A DNA stretch of 64,000 nucleotides, taken from contig NZ_JAUOTN010000001.1 of assembly GCF_030546575.1 (NCBI RefSeq), forward strand, positions 682,001 to 746,000, in the 5' to 3' direction. The notes beneath the pieces were generated by a model. That model did no database searches, was not told the DNA's origin, and saw only the letters and a program-made list of their open reading frames with translations. Positions within the stretch are counted from its first letter, which is position 1. Each line of letters starts with the position of its first letter. Below, in pieces: positions 35,074 through 44,028 of this stretch. Source of the DNA: Pontibacter coccineus. Lineage in GTDB: Bacteria > Bacteroidota > Bacteroidia > Cytophagales > Hymenobacteraceae. The position numbers and the translations under genes were made by a program.

Positions 35074-37296
35074 ATGTATTTCACCATACCAGCGCAGCAG
35101 TTCTACCGAATCCTCGGAACGCTCGCACTCTTTATAAGTATCCTATACCCTGCCGCTGCCCAGCAACTGACGGGTAAAGTGTTAGACAAAACCACCAACT
35201 CTCCCTTGATCGGGGCCAGCGCCGTCTGGAAGGGCACCACCAAAGGCACCTCCACAGATGCAGCCGGCAACTTTACGCTGCAACTGGCGGATGCCGCCAC
35301 CCCGGAGATCATTGTCTCCTACCTGGGGTACAAGGCCGACACGATCGCTGTGAGCGGCAAAACCGCTGTCACCATCGCGCTCTCTTCTACCGGCTCCCTG
35401 AAAGAGGTCGTGGTAGAAGGACAACAGACGCGCTATTCCGCTCTCACGCCTACCAACTCCCAGATCATCACAAGCCGCGACCTGGAGAAGTCCGCTTGCT
35501 GTAACCTGGCGGAAAGCTTTGAAACCAATGCCTCCGTGGAAGTGACTACCACTGATGCCGTGTCGGGTGCCAAACAGATCCAGATGCTGGGACTGGACGG
35601 CTCCTATACCTTGCTCACCACCGACAACGTACCGGCCTTGCGCGGCCTGTCCACCCCCTACCGCCTTAACTACCTGTCCGGCACTTACATTGAATCGATC
35701 GATATCATCAAAGGCATGGGCTCTGTGCTCAATGGGTATGAGTCGATATCGGGGCAGGTGAATGTGAAGTTGCGGGATCCGGAAAAAACCGAACGCCTAT
35801 ACCTGAACCTGTATGGCAACAGCCTGGCTAAGTTCGATGCCAACCTGAACGTGTCGGCTCAGGTGAGCCCGAAGTGGAGCACGCTCCTGATGCTGCATTC
35901 CGACCACCTGGGCAACCGCGTAGACCGCAACAAAGACGGCTTCATGGACCTGGCGCTGGGCACGCACCACAACGTGTACAACAAGTGGAAGTACAAGCAT
36001 GGCGATACCTGGGTGTCGGAGTTTGGCTTCAATGCCCTGCGTGAGACGAAGCTGGGGGGCCAGATGGATTACGTGAAGGGCGAGCCTGTGAGCCCGACAC
36101 AACGTTACGGAACAGAGTCTGAGACAGACCGCCTGTCTTTCTACAACAAGACGTCCTATACCTTTCCGGGCAGGCCTTACCAGAGCCTGGGCTTCATCTC
36201 CTCGGGCGTGCACCACAAGTTTAACTCCCTCTATGGCCGCCGGCAGTATAACGGAGAGCAGAACACCGGCGACTTGCGCTTTATCTTCCAGTCCATCATT
36301 GGGCATACAGGCCATACCTATAAGGTGGGCGCCAGCTTCCTGTACGATGACTATACCGAGCGGCTGGAGCAAACGAGACTGGCCCGCACGGAGCGCGTGC
36401 CGGGTATTTTTGCGGAGTACATCTTCAACAATGCGGAGAACCTGACCGTGGTAGCCGGCGCCCGTACCGACTTCCATAACCTGTACGGCACGGTGTTCAC
36501 CCCACGGCTGAACGTGAAATATGACCTGACACCGAACACCATTTTCCGGGTAGCGGCAGGCAAAGGCTTCCGGGTAGCCAACCCGATTTCGGAGAACACG
36601 GCGGCTTTGGTCAGCAACCGCGCCTTTACCTTCCGGGAAGAGTTGGAACCGGAGAAAGCCTGGAACCTGGGTGGGTCTTTCACGCAGTATTTTGAGCTGG
36701 GCGGGCGTTCGGGCGCCTTCATCACCGACTATTATTATACCACGTTCCAGAACCAGGTGGTGGCCGACATGTACAGCAGCGCCAACCAGGTAGCCTTTTA
36801 CAACCTGCAGGGCCGCTCCTTTTCGCGCAGCTTCCAGGCGGAGCTGCAGTACGAGGTGCTGAAAGGCTTTGACGTGAAAACGGCCTATAAGTACTTCGAC
36901 GTACAGACCACCTATAATGGACAATTGCAGCAGCGGCCGATGATTCCGCAGCACCGCTTCTTCGTGAACCTCGGCTTCGCCACACCTTTTGACAAATGGC
37001 GCGCCGACCTGACGGCGCAGTACTTCGGACAGATGCCACTGGCTTACATGGAAGCCCATGGCGGTGCAGCGAATGTCCGGAAGTCGGATGCTTTCTATAC
37101 CTTGAACGGGCAGGTGTCGCGAGCCTTCAAGCGCTTGGAAATTTATGTGGGCGGCGAAAACCTGTTGAACTTCCGTCAGCCGAATGCGATTATAGGTGCC
37201 CATGACCCTTTCGGTTCCAACTTCGATGCCAGCATGGTGTGGGGACCGATCACGGGCAGAGTAATTTATGCCGGCATGCGCTTTAAGATTGAATAG
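35074..37296 (+). CDS. TonB-dependent outer membrane receptor
   Basis: Outer membrane active transporter of 740 residues. A signal peptide ends near PAAAQ, then comes a carboxypeptidase-regulatory-like domain (LTGKVLDKTTNSPLIGASAVW, about 27-110). The plug domain (VVVEGQQTRYSALTPTNSQIITSRDLEKS, split around residues 115-145) contains a CC pair (ACCNLAESFETN). A 22-strand type barrel ends GRVIYAGMRFKIE. The neighbours, a Cys-rich HYC_CC_PP protein and a secreted heavy-metal-associated domain protein, suggest copper or another soft metal as cargo. The substrate itself is not visible in the sequence. Confidence 0.92.
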   Translation: MYFTIPAQQFYRILGTLALFISILYPAAAQQLTGKVLDKTTNSPLIGASAVWKGTTKGTSTDAAGNFTLQLADAATPEIIVSYLGYKADTIAVSGKTAVTIALSSTGSLKEVVVEGQQTRYSALTPTNSQIITSRDLEKSACCNLAESFETNASVEVTTTDAVSGAKQIQMLGLDGSYTLLTTDNVPALRGLSTPYRLNYLSGTYIESIDIIKGMGSVLNGYESISGQVNVKLRDPEKTERLYLNLYGNSLAKFDANLNVSAQVSPKWSTLLMLHSDHLGNRVDRNKDGFMDLALGTHHNVYNKWKYKHGDTWVSEFGFNALRETKLGGQMDYVKGEPVSPTQRYGTESETDRLSFYNKTSYTFPGRPYQSLGFISSGVHHKFNSLYGRRQYNGEQNTGDLRFIFQSIIGHTGHTYKVGASFLYDDYTERLEQTRLARTERVPGIFAEYIFNNAENLTVVAGARTDFHNLYGTVFTPRLNVKYDLTPNTIFRVAAGKGFRVANPISENTAALVSNRAFTFREELEPEKAWNLGGSFTQYFELGGRSGAFITDYYYTTFQNQVVADMYSSANQVAFYNLQGRSFSRSFQAELQYEVLKGFDVKTAYKYFDVQTTYNGQLQQRPMIPQHRFFVNLGFATPFDKWRADLTAQYFGQMPLAYMEAHGGAANVRKSDAFYTLNGQVSRAFKRLEIYVGGENLLNFRQPNAIIGAHDPFGSNFDASMVWGPITGRVIYAGMRFKIE

Positions 37297-37382
37297 CGGT
37301 ATATTATTTGCAGCAAGCTTATAGCTCAAACAAGAAATTCTCAATCATTTAAATAAAATTTCACCAATCAAACAGTTACATC

Positions 37383-37733
37383 ATGAAAACCTTCAGAAAC
37401 CTTGGATTAGCACTCGTTATGTTCTTCGCCACACTAAGTGTGCAAGCCCAGAACAGCAACGAAAAAACGATTCAGATCAAAACCTCGGCCGTGTGTAACA
37501 TGTGCAAAAAGAGCCTGGAAAAAACCATGGCCTACGAGAAAGGCGTTAAAAAATCCAATCTGGACGTGGACTCCAAAATGCTCACCGTGTCTTATGACCC
37601 GAAAAAAACCAACGAAGACAAGATTCGCAAGGCTGTGAACGACACAGGCTACGACGCCGACGACAAGCCAGCCACCCCGCGTGCCTACAACAAGCTGGAC
37701 GATTGCTGCCGCAAGGAAGCTGGCGCTCACTAA
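37383..37733 (+). CDS. Secreted heavy-metal-associated (HMA) domain protein
   Basis: A 116-residue protein with a signal peptide (LGLALVMFFATLSVQAQ) and one ferredoxin-like HMA domain. The metal site is CNMCKKSLEK, a variant of the usual MxCxxC in which the residue order before the first Cys is different. A second Cys pair sits at the C-terminus (DDCCRKEAG). It is a CopZ-like fold but exported, so a periplasmic metal carrier is inferred. It lies 86 nt after the TonB receptor. Confidence 0.85.
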   Translation: MKTFRNLGLALVMFFATLSVQAQNSNEKTIQIKTSAVCNMCKKSLEKTMAYEKGVKKSNLDVDSKMLTVSYDPKKTNEDKIRKAVNDTGYDADDKPATPRAYNKLDDCCRKEAGAH

Positions 37734-37841
37734 GCTTTTTCTGAAAAGAGATGGTTCGACAAAGGATGGCTTTACAAATAGCACAAGAATAAGCAAATTG
37801 CTTATTCCCAACAAACTGCACCTATTGTCTACTTAAAACAT

Positions 37842-37884
37842 AAAACGGCCTGCCTCTGGAATTCCGGAGGCAGGCCGTTTTTTA
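37842..37884. terminator. Bidirectional intrinsic terminator
   Basis: A 15-bp stem AAAACGGCCTGCCTC / GAGGCAGGCCGTTTT followed by T-rich sequence, between the convergent HMA and crtW genes. Confidence 0.88.
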
Positions 37885-37918
37885 TACCTGAAAACTTTAA
37901 GTCCTTTCTCCAAAGGCA

Positions 37919-38608
37919 CTACCCTTTCGCTTTATACAGCTGCCACCAAGGCAGGTAGGGCTTGTCGTGGTGCTCGTAGTGGTAACCGAAGAAGTAGCAA
38001 CTCACAAAGGCCCACAGGTGGTTTTTGCCCTGCGTGCCGGACTTGTGGCGGTTATCGGGGGCATGTTCGCCACGGTGCGGCAGGTAGGTGCCGAAGTAAA
38101 ACAACTGGAAGGTAGCCAATATAGCCGGTACCATCCAGAATAGGACCACATTCTCGAGCGGAAAAAACAGCTGCAGTACGTTGTAAGTTATGGCCATGAG
38201 CACGATCTGCCACCAGGTGATATAGTTTTTGAGAAAACTGTAATACCAGGGCCAGAACGAACCGTGGTGGTAGTCTGGGTCCTCCTCGGTCGCTACATGC
38301 TTGTGATGCTGGTGGTGTTTCGGTAAGAGTCGCGGGTACCAGTTGTAGGCAAATAGAAAAGCCGTGACAGTGCCGATCAAACGATTCAGCTTCGGCCTCC
38401 CGGGAGCCGCTACGCCGTGCATGGCGTCGTGAGCGGTGATGAAGAGACCGGTGTACAAATGTGTTTGCACCAGCAGGAACAGGTATGGCAGCGGCGAAGC
38501 AAAGTCTACCGGAAAGCGCAACAGGTATACGAGCAAGCCAAACCAGCACGCCACGATGGTGGCCGCGACTGCTATGCCTCTGTTATCTCGTTTGATCGTC
38601 TTCGCCAT
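37919..38608 (-). CDS. crtW: Beta-carotene ketolase, CrtW type
   Basis: Membrane di-iron oxygenase of the fatty-acid-desaturase superfamily that adds the 4-keto group to beta-ionone rings. The 229-residue protein has the CrtW histidine boxes HDAMHG, HHQHHKH (PKHHQHHKHVATEEDPDYHHG) and, near the C-terminus, FGYHYEHHDKPYLPWWQL, with FGTYLPHRG between them. It has about four membrane helices. It is the distal gene of the leftward carotenoid set, with a 203-bp gap to ispH, so it may have its own promoter. Confidence 0.9.
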   Translation of the reverse strand: MAKTIKRDNRGIAVAATIVACWFGLLVYLLRFPVDFASPLPYLFLLVQTHLYTGLFITAHDAMHGVAAPGRPKLNRLIGTVTAFLFAYNWYPRLLPKHHQHHKHVATEEDPDYHHGSFWPWYYSFLKNYITWWQIVLMAITYNVLQLFFPLENVVLFWMVPAILATFQLFYFGTYLPHRGEHAPDNRHKSGTQGKNHLWAFVSCYFFGYHYEHHDKPYLPWWQLYKAKG

Positions 38609-38699
38609 TGTCTTTTTGACAAAAAATAGTTTGACAACGGATAAAGAAGGAATTTACTACCCATGTCGTGTATGGTTTCTCCAGCCGTCTATCCCGTGC

Positions 38700-38809
38700 T
38701 ATACCTATAGTTGCCAAGTTGGGTTTACCTGTACGGTAGAGGTTTTAAGCTTGCCCTATACCTGACTTACTCCCGGCTATACCTTGTTTACGGCAACTTA
38801 CCTATACCT
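38700..38809. repeat. Cluster of four TATACCT words
   Basis: TATACCT at 38700, 38757, 38778 and 38803, plus TATACCG at 38813. All copies share one orientation in the gap between crtW and ispH. Confidence 0.85.
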
Positions 38810-38811
38810 GC

Positions 38812-39663
38812 CTATACCGCTTCCCTGAGCAAAATATCGCGCACCTCCTCCATCAGCCACATCGGCGTGGAAGTGGCACCGCAAATCCCTACGGTGTCGC
38901 CGTCGGCAAACCACGAAGGCTGCAGTTCTTCTACCTTCGATACAAAGTAAGTGGCCGGATTGGTTTCCTTGCATACCTGGTAGAGGACTTTGCCGTTGCT
39001 CGACTTGGTACCTGACACGAAGATAATCTTATCGAATTGCGCGGCAAACTTTCGCAGGTCTTTGTCGCGGTTCGATACCTGCCGGCAGATGGTGTCGTTG
39101 GCGTCTACTTCGTAGCCTTTTTGCTCGAGCGTGTCTTTGATGTTGTAGAAGCTGTTGGTGCTTTTGGTGGTCTGGCTGTAGAGGGTGATTTTAGATGGCA
39201 ACTCGTGCTGCATCAGCTCGTCCAGATTCTCGAACACTACCGCCTTGTTGCTCGTTTGCCCCAATAAACCCATTACCTCAGCGTGCCCGTGCTTTCCGTA
39301 GATGAAGATCCGATCATCCTTGTCGTAGGACGTTTTGATCCGGTTCTGCAGCTTCAGCACCACCGGGCAGGACGCGTCAATCAAGGTCAGGTTATTCTGC
39401 ATGGCCATGTGGTAGGTAGTAGGCGGCTCCCCATGGGCGCGTATCAATACCGCCTCGTCGCGCAGTTCCCGTAGTTGGGCGTGGTCAATGATGCGCAAGC
39501 CGCGTTTCTGCAGCCTCTCTACCTCCACGTCGTTGTGCACGATATCACCCAGGCAATAAAGATACCCTTGCTCGTCGAGCAGGTCTTCAGCCATCTGGAT
39601 GGCATAGACCACGCCGAAGCAAAAGCCTGAGTTAGAATCGATCGTGACTTGAAGGTTCCGCAT
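38812..39663 (-). CDS. ispH: 4-hydroxy-3-methylbut-2-enyl diphosphate reductase
   Basis: Last enzyme of the MEP pathway, giving IPP and DMAPP through a [4Fe-4S] cluster. Cluster cysteines are in SGFCFGV (near residue 15), DASCPVV (near 99) and NDTICRQVSNR (near 193). Substrate histidines appear in HNDVEV and RAHGEPP. The 283-residue length is normal. It lies 6 nt after crtYcd, so precursor supply is probably co-expressed with the carotenoid genes. Confidence 0.95.
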   Translation of the reverse strand: MRNLQVTIDSNSGFCFGVVYAIQMAEDLLDEQGYLYCLGDIVHNDVEVERLQKRGLRIIDHAQLRELRDEAVLIRAHGEPPTTYHMAMQNNLTLIDASCPVVLKLQNRIKTSYDKDDRIFIYGKHGHAEVMGLLGQTSNKAVVFENLDELMQHELPSKITLYSQTTKSTNSFYNIKDTLEQKGYEVDANDTICRQVSNRDKDLRKFAAQFDKIIFVSGTKSSNGKVLYQVCKETNPATYFVSKVEELQPSWFADGDTVGICGATSTPMWLMEEVRDILLREAV

Positions 39664-39669
39664 ATACCT

Positions 39670-40368
39670 TTATACAGCCAAAGGTTGATATTGTTTAACG
39701 GCGAAGCGCTGTTTTAAGCCCTCATAAATCGAAATGGTGAGCAACAGCATCAACATGGAGTACATCGAATCCTCCACAGGTATAGACACAATGCGCAAGC
39801 CCAGGTTGTGGCTGTTGTTATACCACACGATCGGCAGGTAGGTCAAAACCCCGTTCACCAACAGAAACGGCACCAGGTGCACGATATAGGCCAGGTAGAA
39901 ACGTCCTAATTTTTGGGTATTGAAATAGTAGTAATGCACGCCCAACATCGCGGCCAGCAGTGTGAAGGTGATAGAAGTATAGAGTTTCTCGAGATGGAAG
40001 GCCGCCAGTAGCAAGAGCACAGGTATAAGTAAGAAGGTTACTCCCTTGGCATAAGGCTGCAACAGGTCTTTGGTGATGTAGGCGTTCAGGCATTCATAGA
40101 TAAACACACAGGCATAGGGCACCGTGATGAAGAAGAGCACCTCCTCCAGCGGCAAATTGAAGATATAGATGCTCACCAGATACTCCGGATTGAAGCCCCA
40201 TATACCGGCCTGGGTAAAAAGCTCGTCCCAGATCATAAAGAGCGCTGCGTTGACAAGGATAGCCGGCCACAGGTACGGCCAGTTTTTGTAGAAAGCCACT
40301 TTCCTGTCGAACGAGAGCAGCAGGGGAAACAGAATGGTGAAAATGTTCAGGTACAGGTATAGCGGCAT
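39670..40368 (-). CDS. crtY: Lycopene cyclase, CrtYcd fused type
   Basis: Polytopic membrane protein of 232 residues containing two lycopene-cyclase domains in one chain. The paired acidic motifs PLEEVLFF (73-80) and PVEDSMY (197-203) are those of the CrtYc/CrtYd family. It closes both ends of lycopene to beta-carotene. This is not the flavin-type CrtY of proteobacteria. Placed between ispH and the small secreted unknown. Confidence 0.9.
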   Translation of the reverse strand: MPLYLYLNIFTILFPLLLSFDRKVAFYKNWPYLWPAILVNAALFMIWDELFTQAGIWGFNPEYLVSIYIFNLPLEEVLFFITVPYACVFIYECLNAYITKDLLQPYAKGVTFLLIPVLLLLAAFHLEKLYTSITFTLLAAMLGVHYYYFNTQKLGRFYLAYIVHLVPFLLVNGVLTYLPIVWYNNSHNLGLRIVSIPVEDSMYSMLMLLLTISIYEGLKQRFAVKQYQPLAV

Positions 40369-40373
40369 CGGGT

Positions 40374-40910
40374 TTAAATCGGTATGCGTTTGATTCTTTG
40401 TTTTTCTTGTTCAGTACAGTGGTCTTTCGTCAGCATGAAAGCGCGGATATCGCGGGCCATGTCATTGGAAAGGCCCGATTTAGGGTGACGCTCCAGGCCG
40501 GCGATGATCGTGGCTTTGTCGTCTTCCAGGTTTTTGCTCAGGTTGAGATAGCGCGGCACATAATGCTCCACCGTGAAGCGCAAAAACCGAATTTCAGGGT
40601 TCGAAGCATTGAGCTGCACCGCCTCTTCAAATATTTCAGAAGACTTCTGCAAATGCTTCATCTTCATGTAAGGGTTCCAGACGTGCTTGGCCATTATTGC
40701 CTCTGAAATCGCCTTATAGGCCAGTACCACGGGGTTATTGTCCTCGTAGTCACTCATCAGCTTATGAAAATCGCGGCCGGCCTTGCTGTCTTTGCTGGCC
40801 TCCAGAAACTGCACGCGAAGGTCTGACAATTTGTACTTTCTGGAATTGTCGGCCAGCGCCGTAAAACTAAAAAACAGGAAAATGAAAAGTATTTGTAAGC
40901 TATTCTTCAC
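40374..40910 (-). CDS. Secreted protein of unknown function inside the carotenoid operon
   Basis: A 178-residue protein with a signal peptide (SLQILFIFLFFSFTALA). The rest is helical, with a TPR-like look (AYKAISEAIMAKHVWNP, then SSEIFEEAVQLNASNPEIRFLRF) and a basic C-terminus. It sits 5 nt from crtYcd on one side and 4 nt from crtB on the other, so it is co-transcribed with pigment genes. I do not recognise a named family. A role in pigment transport or membrane organisation would be guesswork. Confidence 0.8.
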   Translation of the reverse strand: MKNSLQILFIFLFFSFTALADNSRKYKLSDLRVQFLEASKDSKAGRDFHKLMSDYEDNNPVVLAYKAISEAIMAKHVWNPYMKMKHLQKSSEIFEEAVQLNASNPEIRFLRFTVEHYVPRYLNLSKNLEDDKATIIAGLERHPKSGLSNDMARDIRAFMLTKDHCTEQEKQRIKRIPI

Positions 40911-40914
40911 GTGG

Positions 40915-41748
40915 TTAGATGGCGTTTAATTGGTACCTGACATAGGAGCCTAAAAGTAAGGCAAACTTTGTATTATCAGGTACTCTTACGCGCTCATTCA
41001 GGATATGGGTTGCTGGCAGTCCTTTGATTTTCCGGAAAAGCTTCTGGTAATAAACGTAGGCCAGGTATACGCCCATACGCGCCGAACGGGGCAAAGCCAG
41101 TATGCCGGCGTACGCGTCCTCAAAGTCTTTGGCGATGTCAGCCTCTATCTGCGATTTGCACAGATTGTTGAACGTGCGGATGTCCACAGCCGGAAAATAC
41201 ACCCTGCCCCGGTCCTTAAAGTCACTCTGCATGTCGCGCAGGAAGTTCACTTTCTGGAAGGCAGCTCCCAGGCTGCTGGCCGGTTTCTTCAGCCGCTCAA
41301 ACTGTTCCGCATCTCCTTCGCAGAAGACCTTCAGACACATCAGTCCTACTACTTCCGCCGAACCATAGATGTACTCTTTATACAAGGCCGGGTCATACAC
41401 GTGGTCGTCCAGATCCATCGCCATGCTTTTCAGGAAGGCCTCGATGTAGGCGCGGTCGATCTGATACTCGTTCACTACGCACTGAAAAGCATGCAGCACT
41501 GGGTTCAGGCTGATGCCCTGCTCAATGGCCTCAAAGGTCTGTTGGCTGAACTGGTCGAGCAATTTGCGTTTGTCGAAGTCATGAAAGGTGTCCACGATCT
41601 CGTCGGCGCAACGCACAAAGCCGTAGATGGCATAGATCGGGTCATGGAATTTGCGGTGCAGCGTCTTGATACCAAGCGTAAACGACGTGCTGTACGCCTC
41701 GGTAATCAGCTTGCTGCACTTCAGGCAGGTGTCTTTGAATAGATCCAT
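40915..41748 (-). CDS. crtB: Phytoene synthase
   Basis: Head-to-head condensation of two geranylgeranyl diphosphates to phytoene. The 277-residue protein has both aspartate-rich motifs of the squalene/phytoene synthase family: DEIVD at 49-53 and DMQSD at 172-176 followed by FKDRGRVYFP. It begins MDLFKDTCLKCSK with YSTSFTLGI near residue 20. It lies 15 nt downstream of crtI. Confidence 0.95.
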   Translation of the reverse strand: MDLFKDTCLKCSKLITEAYSTSFTLGIKTLHRKFHDPIYAIYGFVRCADEIVDTFHDFDKRKLLDQFSQQTFEAIEQGISLNPVLHAFQCVVNEYQIDRAYIEAFLKSMAMDLDDHVYDPALYKEYIYGSAEVVGLMCLKVFCEGDAEQFERLKKPASSLGAAFQKVNFLRDMQSDFKDRGRVYFPAVDIRTFNNLCKSQIEADIAKDFEDAYAGILALPRSARMGVYLAYVYYQKLFRKIKGLPATHILNERVRVPDNTKFALLLGSYVRYQLNAI

Positions 41749-41763
41749 AGTTCTATTGGGGCG

Positions 41764-43272
41764 TTAATTGCTCACTGGTAATCGCTGACCCGGCGCCAAC
41801 GCATAATCTTTCGCTACTTCCTTCGCCACCACCTGACCCGAAATCAGGGAAGGCGGTACGCCCGGACCAGGCACCGTTAGCTGACCGGTATAGTAAAGGT
41901 TTTTCACTTTCTTGCTTTTGAGGCTTGGTTTGAGCAAGGCGGTTTGCATCAGCGTGTTGGCCAGGCCATAGGCATTGCCATTAAAGGCATTGTAGTCGGA
42001 CATGAAATCGCGGTGGGCGTAGGTGCGCTTAAACACCACGGCACTGCGCACGTCCTGTTTGGTCAGGTACTCCAGCCGGTCCATGATCAGGTTGTAATAG
42101 CGCTCCCGCAATTCCTCTGTATCTTCTAAGTCTGGTGCCACCGGCATCAGCACAAACAGGTTCTCACAGTCATCCGGCGCTACACTGGCATCCGTCACCG
42201 ACGGTGCTGACACATAGAACAGTGGTTTGGCAGGCCATTTGGGGTCGGTATAGATCTCGTGCGCATGCGGACCAAAGTCTTCGTCGAAGAACAGGTTGTG
42301 GTGGCGCAGGTTGCCGAGCTTCTTGCCTATACCCAGGTAGAAGATCAAACAGGAAGGGGCCATCACGCGACTTTCCCAATATTTGTCAGTATAAGTTTGA
42401 TAGGCCGGAGCCAACAGGTTCTTCTCCACATGATGGTAATCGGCGCTGGCCACCACCACATCGGCCTCAAAAGTACCGGTGGCAGTGCGTATGCGGCGGG
42501 CTATACCTTGTTCTACTTCTATCGCCTGCGCATCCTGGTTGTAGAGGAACGAAACGCCTTTCTCTTCCGCCAGCTGCACCATCCCTTCAATGATCTTGTA
42601 CATGCCCCCCATCGGATACCAGGTTCCGAGACTGATGTCAGCGTAGTTCATTAAACTATAGAGGGCGGGGGTGTTTTGGGGAAGTGCCCCCAGGAACAGC
42701 ACCGGAAACTCCATCAGCTTGATGATCTTCTCATGTGAGAAAAAGCGGCGGATGTGCGTGTGGATGGACTGAAAAACATCCATGCGGAGCACATCCAGCA
42801 ACAGGCGCAGGCTCATGAACTCGGTCACCGATCGGCCGGGCTTGTACACCAGCTGGTTTATACCTACCTCATACTTATAGGCGGCCTGTTCCAGAAATTT
42901 ATCGAGGCGGGCGGCGCTTCCCGGCTCCCATTGTTCAAACAGGGCCTTCAGTTCCCCTAAGGAAGCTGGAAGATCCACAAAATCATCCTCGCCGAACACC
43001 ACCGTGTAGGATGGGTCAAGGCGAACGAGGTCATAGTAATCGGATACGGTTTTGCCAAACTTGTTGAAGTAAGCCTCAAACACGTCGGGCATCCAGTACC
43101 AGCTCGGGCCCATGTCGAAGGTATAGCCATCAGCCCCGAAGCTGCGGGCGCGGCCGCCGGGCGTGGCATTCTTCTCGAGCACCGTCACTTCATACCCTTG
43201 ATCAGCCAGGCTGGTAGCGGCCGCAAGACCCGAGAAACCGGCACCGATCACGATTACTTTTTTGGACATCAT
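41764..43272 (-). CDS. crtI: Phytoene desaturase (lycopene-forming)
   Basis: FAD-dependent desaturase of 502 residues that turns phytoene into lycopene. The N-terminal dinucleotide fold is VIGAGFSGLAAATSLADQGYEV, then the GGRARSFGADGYTFDMGPSWYWMP motif. The C-terminal signature is LYYTGQLTVPGPGVPPSLISGQVVA. First enzyme gene downstream of the ECF sigma gene, with a 36-nt gap, so the two are likely one transcript. Confidence 0.95.
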   Translation of the reverse strand: MMSKKVIVIGAGFSGLAAATSLADQGYEVTVLEKNATPGGRARSFGADGYTFDMGPSWYWMPDVFEAYFNKFGKTVSDYYDLVRLDPSYTVVFGEDDFVDLPASLGELKALFEQWEPGSAARLDKFLEQAAYKYEVGINQLVYKPGRSVTEFMSLRLLLDVLRMDVFQSIHTHIRRFFSHEKIIKLMEFPVLFLGALPQNTPALYSLMNYADISLGTWYPMGGMYKIIEGMVQLAEEKGVSFLYNQDAQAIEVEQGIARRIRTATGTFEADVVVASADYHHVEKNLLAPAYQTYTDKYWESRVMAPSCLIFYLGIGKKLGNLRHHNLFFDEDFGPHAHEIYTDPKWPAKPLFYVSAPSVTDASVAPDDCENLFVLMPVAPDLEDTEELRERYYNLIMDRLEYLTKQDVRSAVVFKRTYAHRDFMSDYNAFNGNAYGLANTLMQTALLKPSLKSKKVKNLYYTGQLTVPGPGVPPSLISGQVVAKEVAKDYALAPGQRLPVSN

Positions 43273-43308
43273 TTAGAAATTTACTAAAAAATCAAGTTTA
43301 AGTTGTAG

Positions 43309-43818
43309 CTAGTCGCCATAAACCTGCAGCATCTTCTTCAATTCCTTGCGGGCGATGTGGATGCGGTTTTTCACCGTGCCGATCGGAATATTCAGTTTTT
43401 CAGCGATTTCTAAGTATTTATATCCGATGTAATACATCATAAAAGGCGTGCGGTGCTCTTCATTTAATTTCGCGATGGCCGCCTTTATATCGCTCATGAC
43501 GAACGCAGCCGTGCCTTTGTTAACCGTCACAAAGCTGTCGTCTGTGTTCAGGTACTGCAGGTACTCCGTGCTGTCGATGTTGCTGCTGCGCTTGGTGATC
43601 TTGTTGTAATTGTTGATAAACGTGTTGCGCATGATGGTGTAGAGCCATGCCTTCAGGTTGGTGCCGGCGTGGAACTTCTCGCGGTTTGCCAGCGCCTTGA
43701 GAAGTGTTTCCTGCACCAGGTCTTTGGCATCGTCCGCATTGCGGGTAAGGTTCATGGCTACCGGCTTCAACGAACCAGCTGCCAACTGAATATGAGTGGA
43801 GAATTCTAATGCCGTCAT
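43309..43818 (-). CDS. ECF-type RNA polymerase sigma factor
   Basis: Sigma-70 family protein of 169 residues with region 2 (AKDLVQETLLKALANREKF, then NLKAWLYTIMRNTFINNY) and region 4 (YKYLEIAEKLNIPIGTVKNRIHIARKEL). No anti-sigma gene is adjacent. Its place between a B12-type MerR gene and crtI matches known light-responsive carotenoid loci, where such a sigma factor drives the crt genes. That role is inferred here. Two matched inverted repeats lie directly upstream of its ATG. Confidence 0.92.
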   Translation of the reverse strand: MTALEFSTHIQLAAGSLKPVAMNLTRNADDAKDLVQETLLKALANREKFHAGTNLKAWLYTIMRNTFINNYNKITKRSSNIDSTEYLQYLNTDDSFVTVNKGTAAFVMSDIKAAIAKLNEEHRTPFMMYYIGYKYLEIAEKLNIPIGTVKNRIHIARKELKKMLQVYGD

Positions 43819-43820
43819 AA

Positions 43821-43913
43821 TGTTTAACGTTTATTATAAATAACTAAACAATTATACGGCGTTAAGAATTTTAAGTCAAGTTTTGTTTAACATTAATTTT
43901 AAATATTTAAACA
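43821..43913. promoter_or_regulatory. Two matched inverted repeats upstream of the sigma gene
   Basis: TGTTTAAC-N14-ACTAAACA at 43821-43850 and TGTTTAAC-N14-TTTAAACA at 43884-43913: the same left arm, the same 14-nt spacing and similar right arms, 63 bp apart. They lie in the AT-rich leader of the sigma gene and are a good candidate operator for the adjacent MerR-type regulator. Confidence 0.6.
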
Positions 43914-43955
43914 GAATAAACTATATAGAAAACTTCATTTTAGAACTTTTCCCAA

Positions 43956-43996
43956 CAAAAAAGGTCAAACCTGATGGGGTTTGACCTTTTTTGTTG
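43956..43996. terminator. Intrinsic terminator after the B12-MerR gene
   Basis: Stem AAAAAAGGTCAAACC / GGTTTGACCTTTTTT with a short loop, 35 nt beyond the regulator stop. It separates the crtZ-regulator unit from the sigma-crt unit. Confidence 0.85.
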
Positions 43997-44028
43997 AACT
44001 ATCCCTAGCCCGTATACCTGTTTAACTT

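Noticed and set aside
35797-37344. 515-codon open frame on the minus strand opposite the TonB receptor
   Set aside because: It lies opposite a well-supported outer membrane receptor; composition is low in family-like motifs and rich in Val/His/Arg. Treated as a shadow.
37919-38608. Alternative reading of crtW as an ordinary fatty acid desaturase
   Set aside because: The spacing of the histidine boxes, the FGYHYEHHDKPYLPWWQL end and the carotenoid neighbours favour the ketolase.
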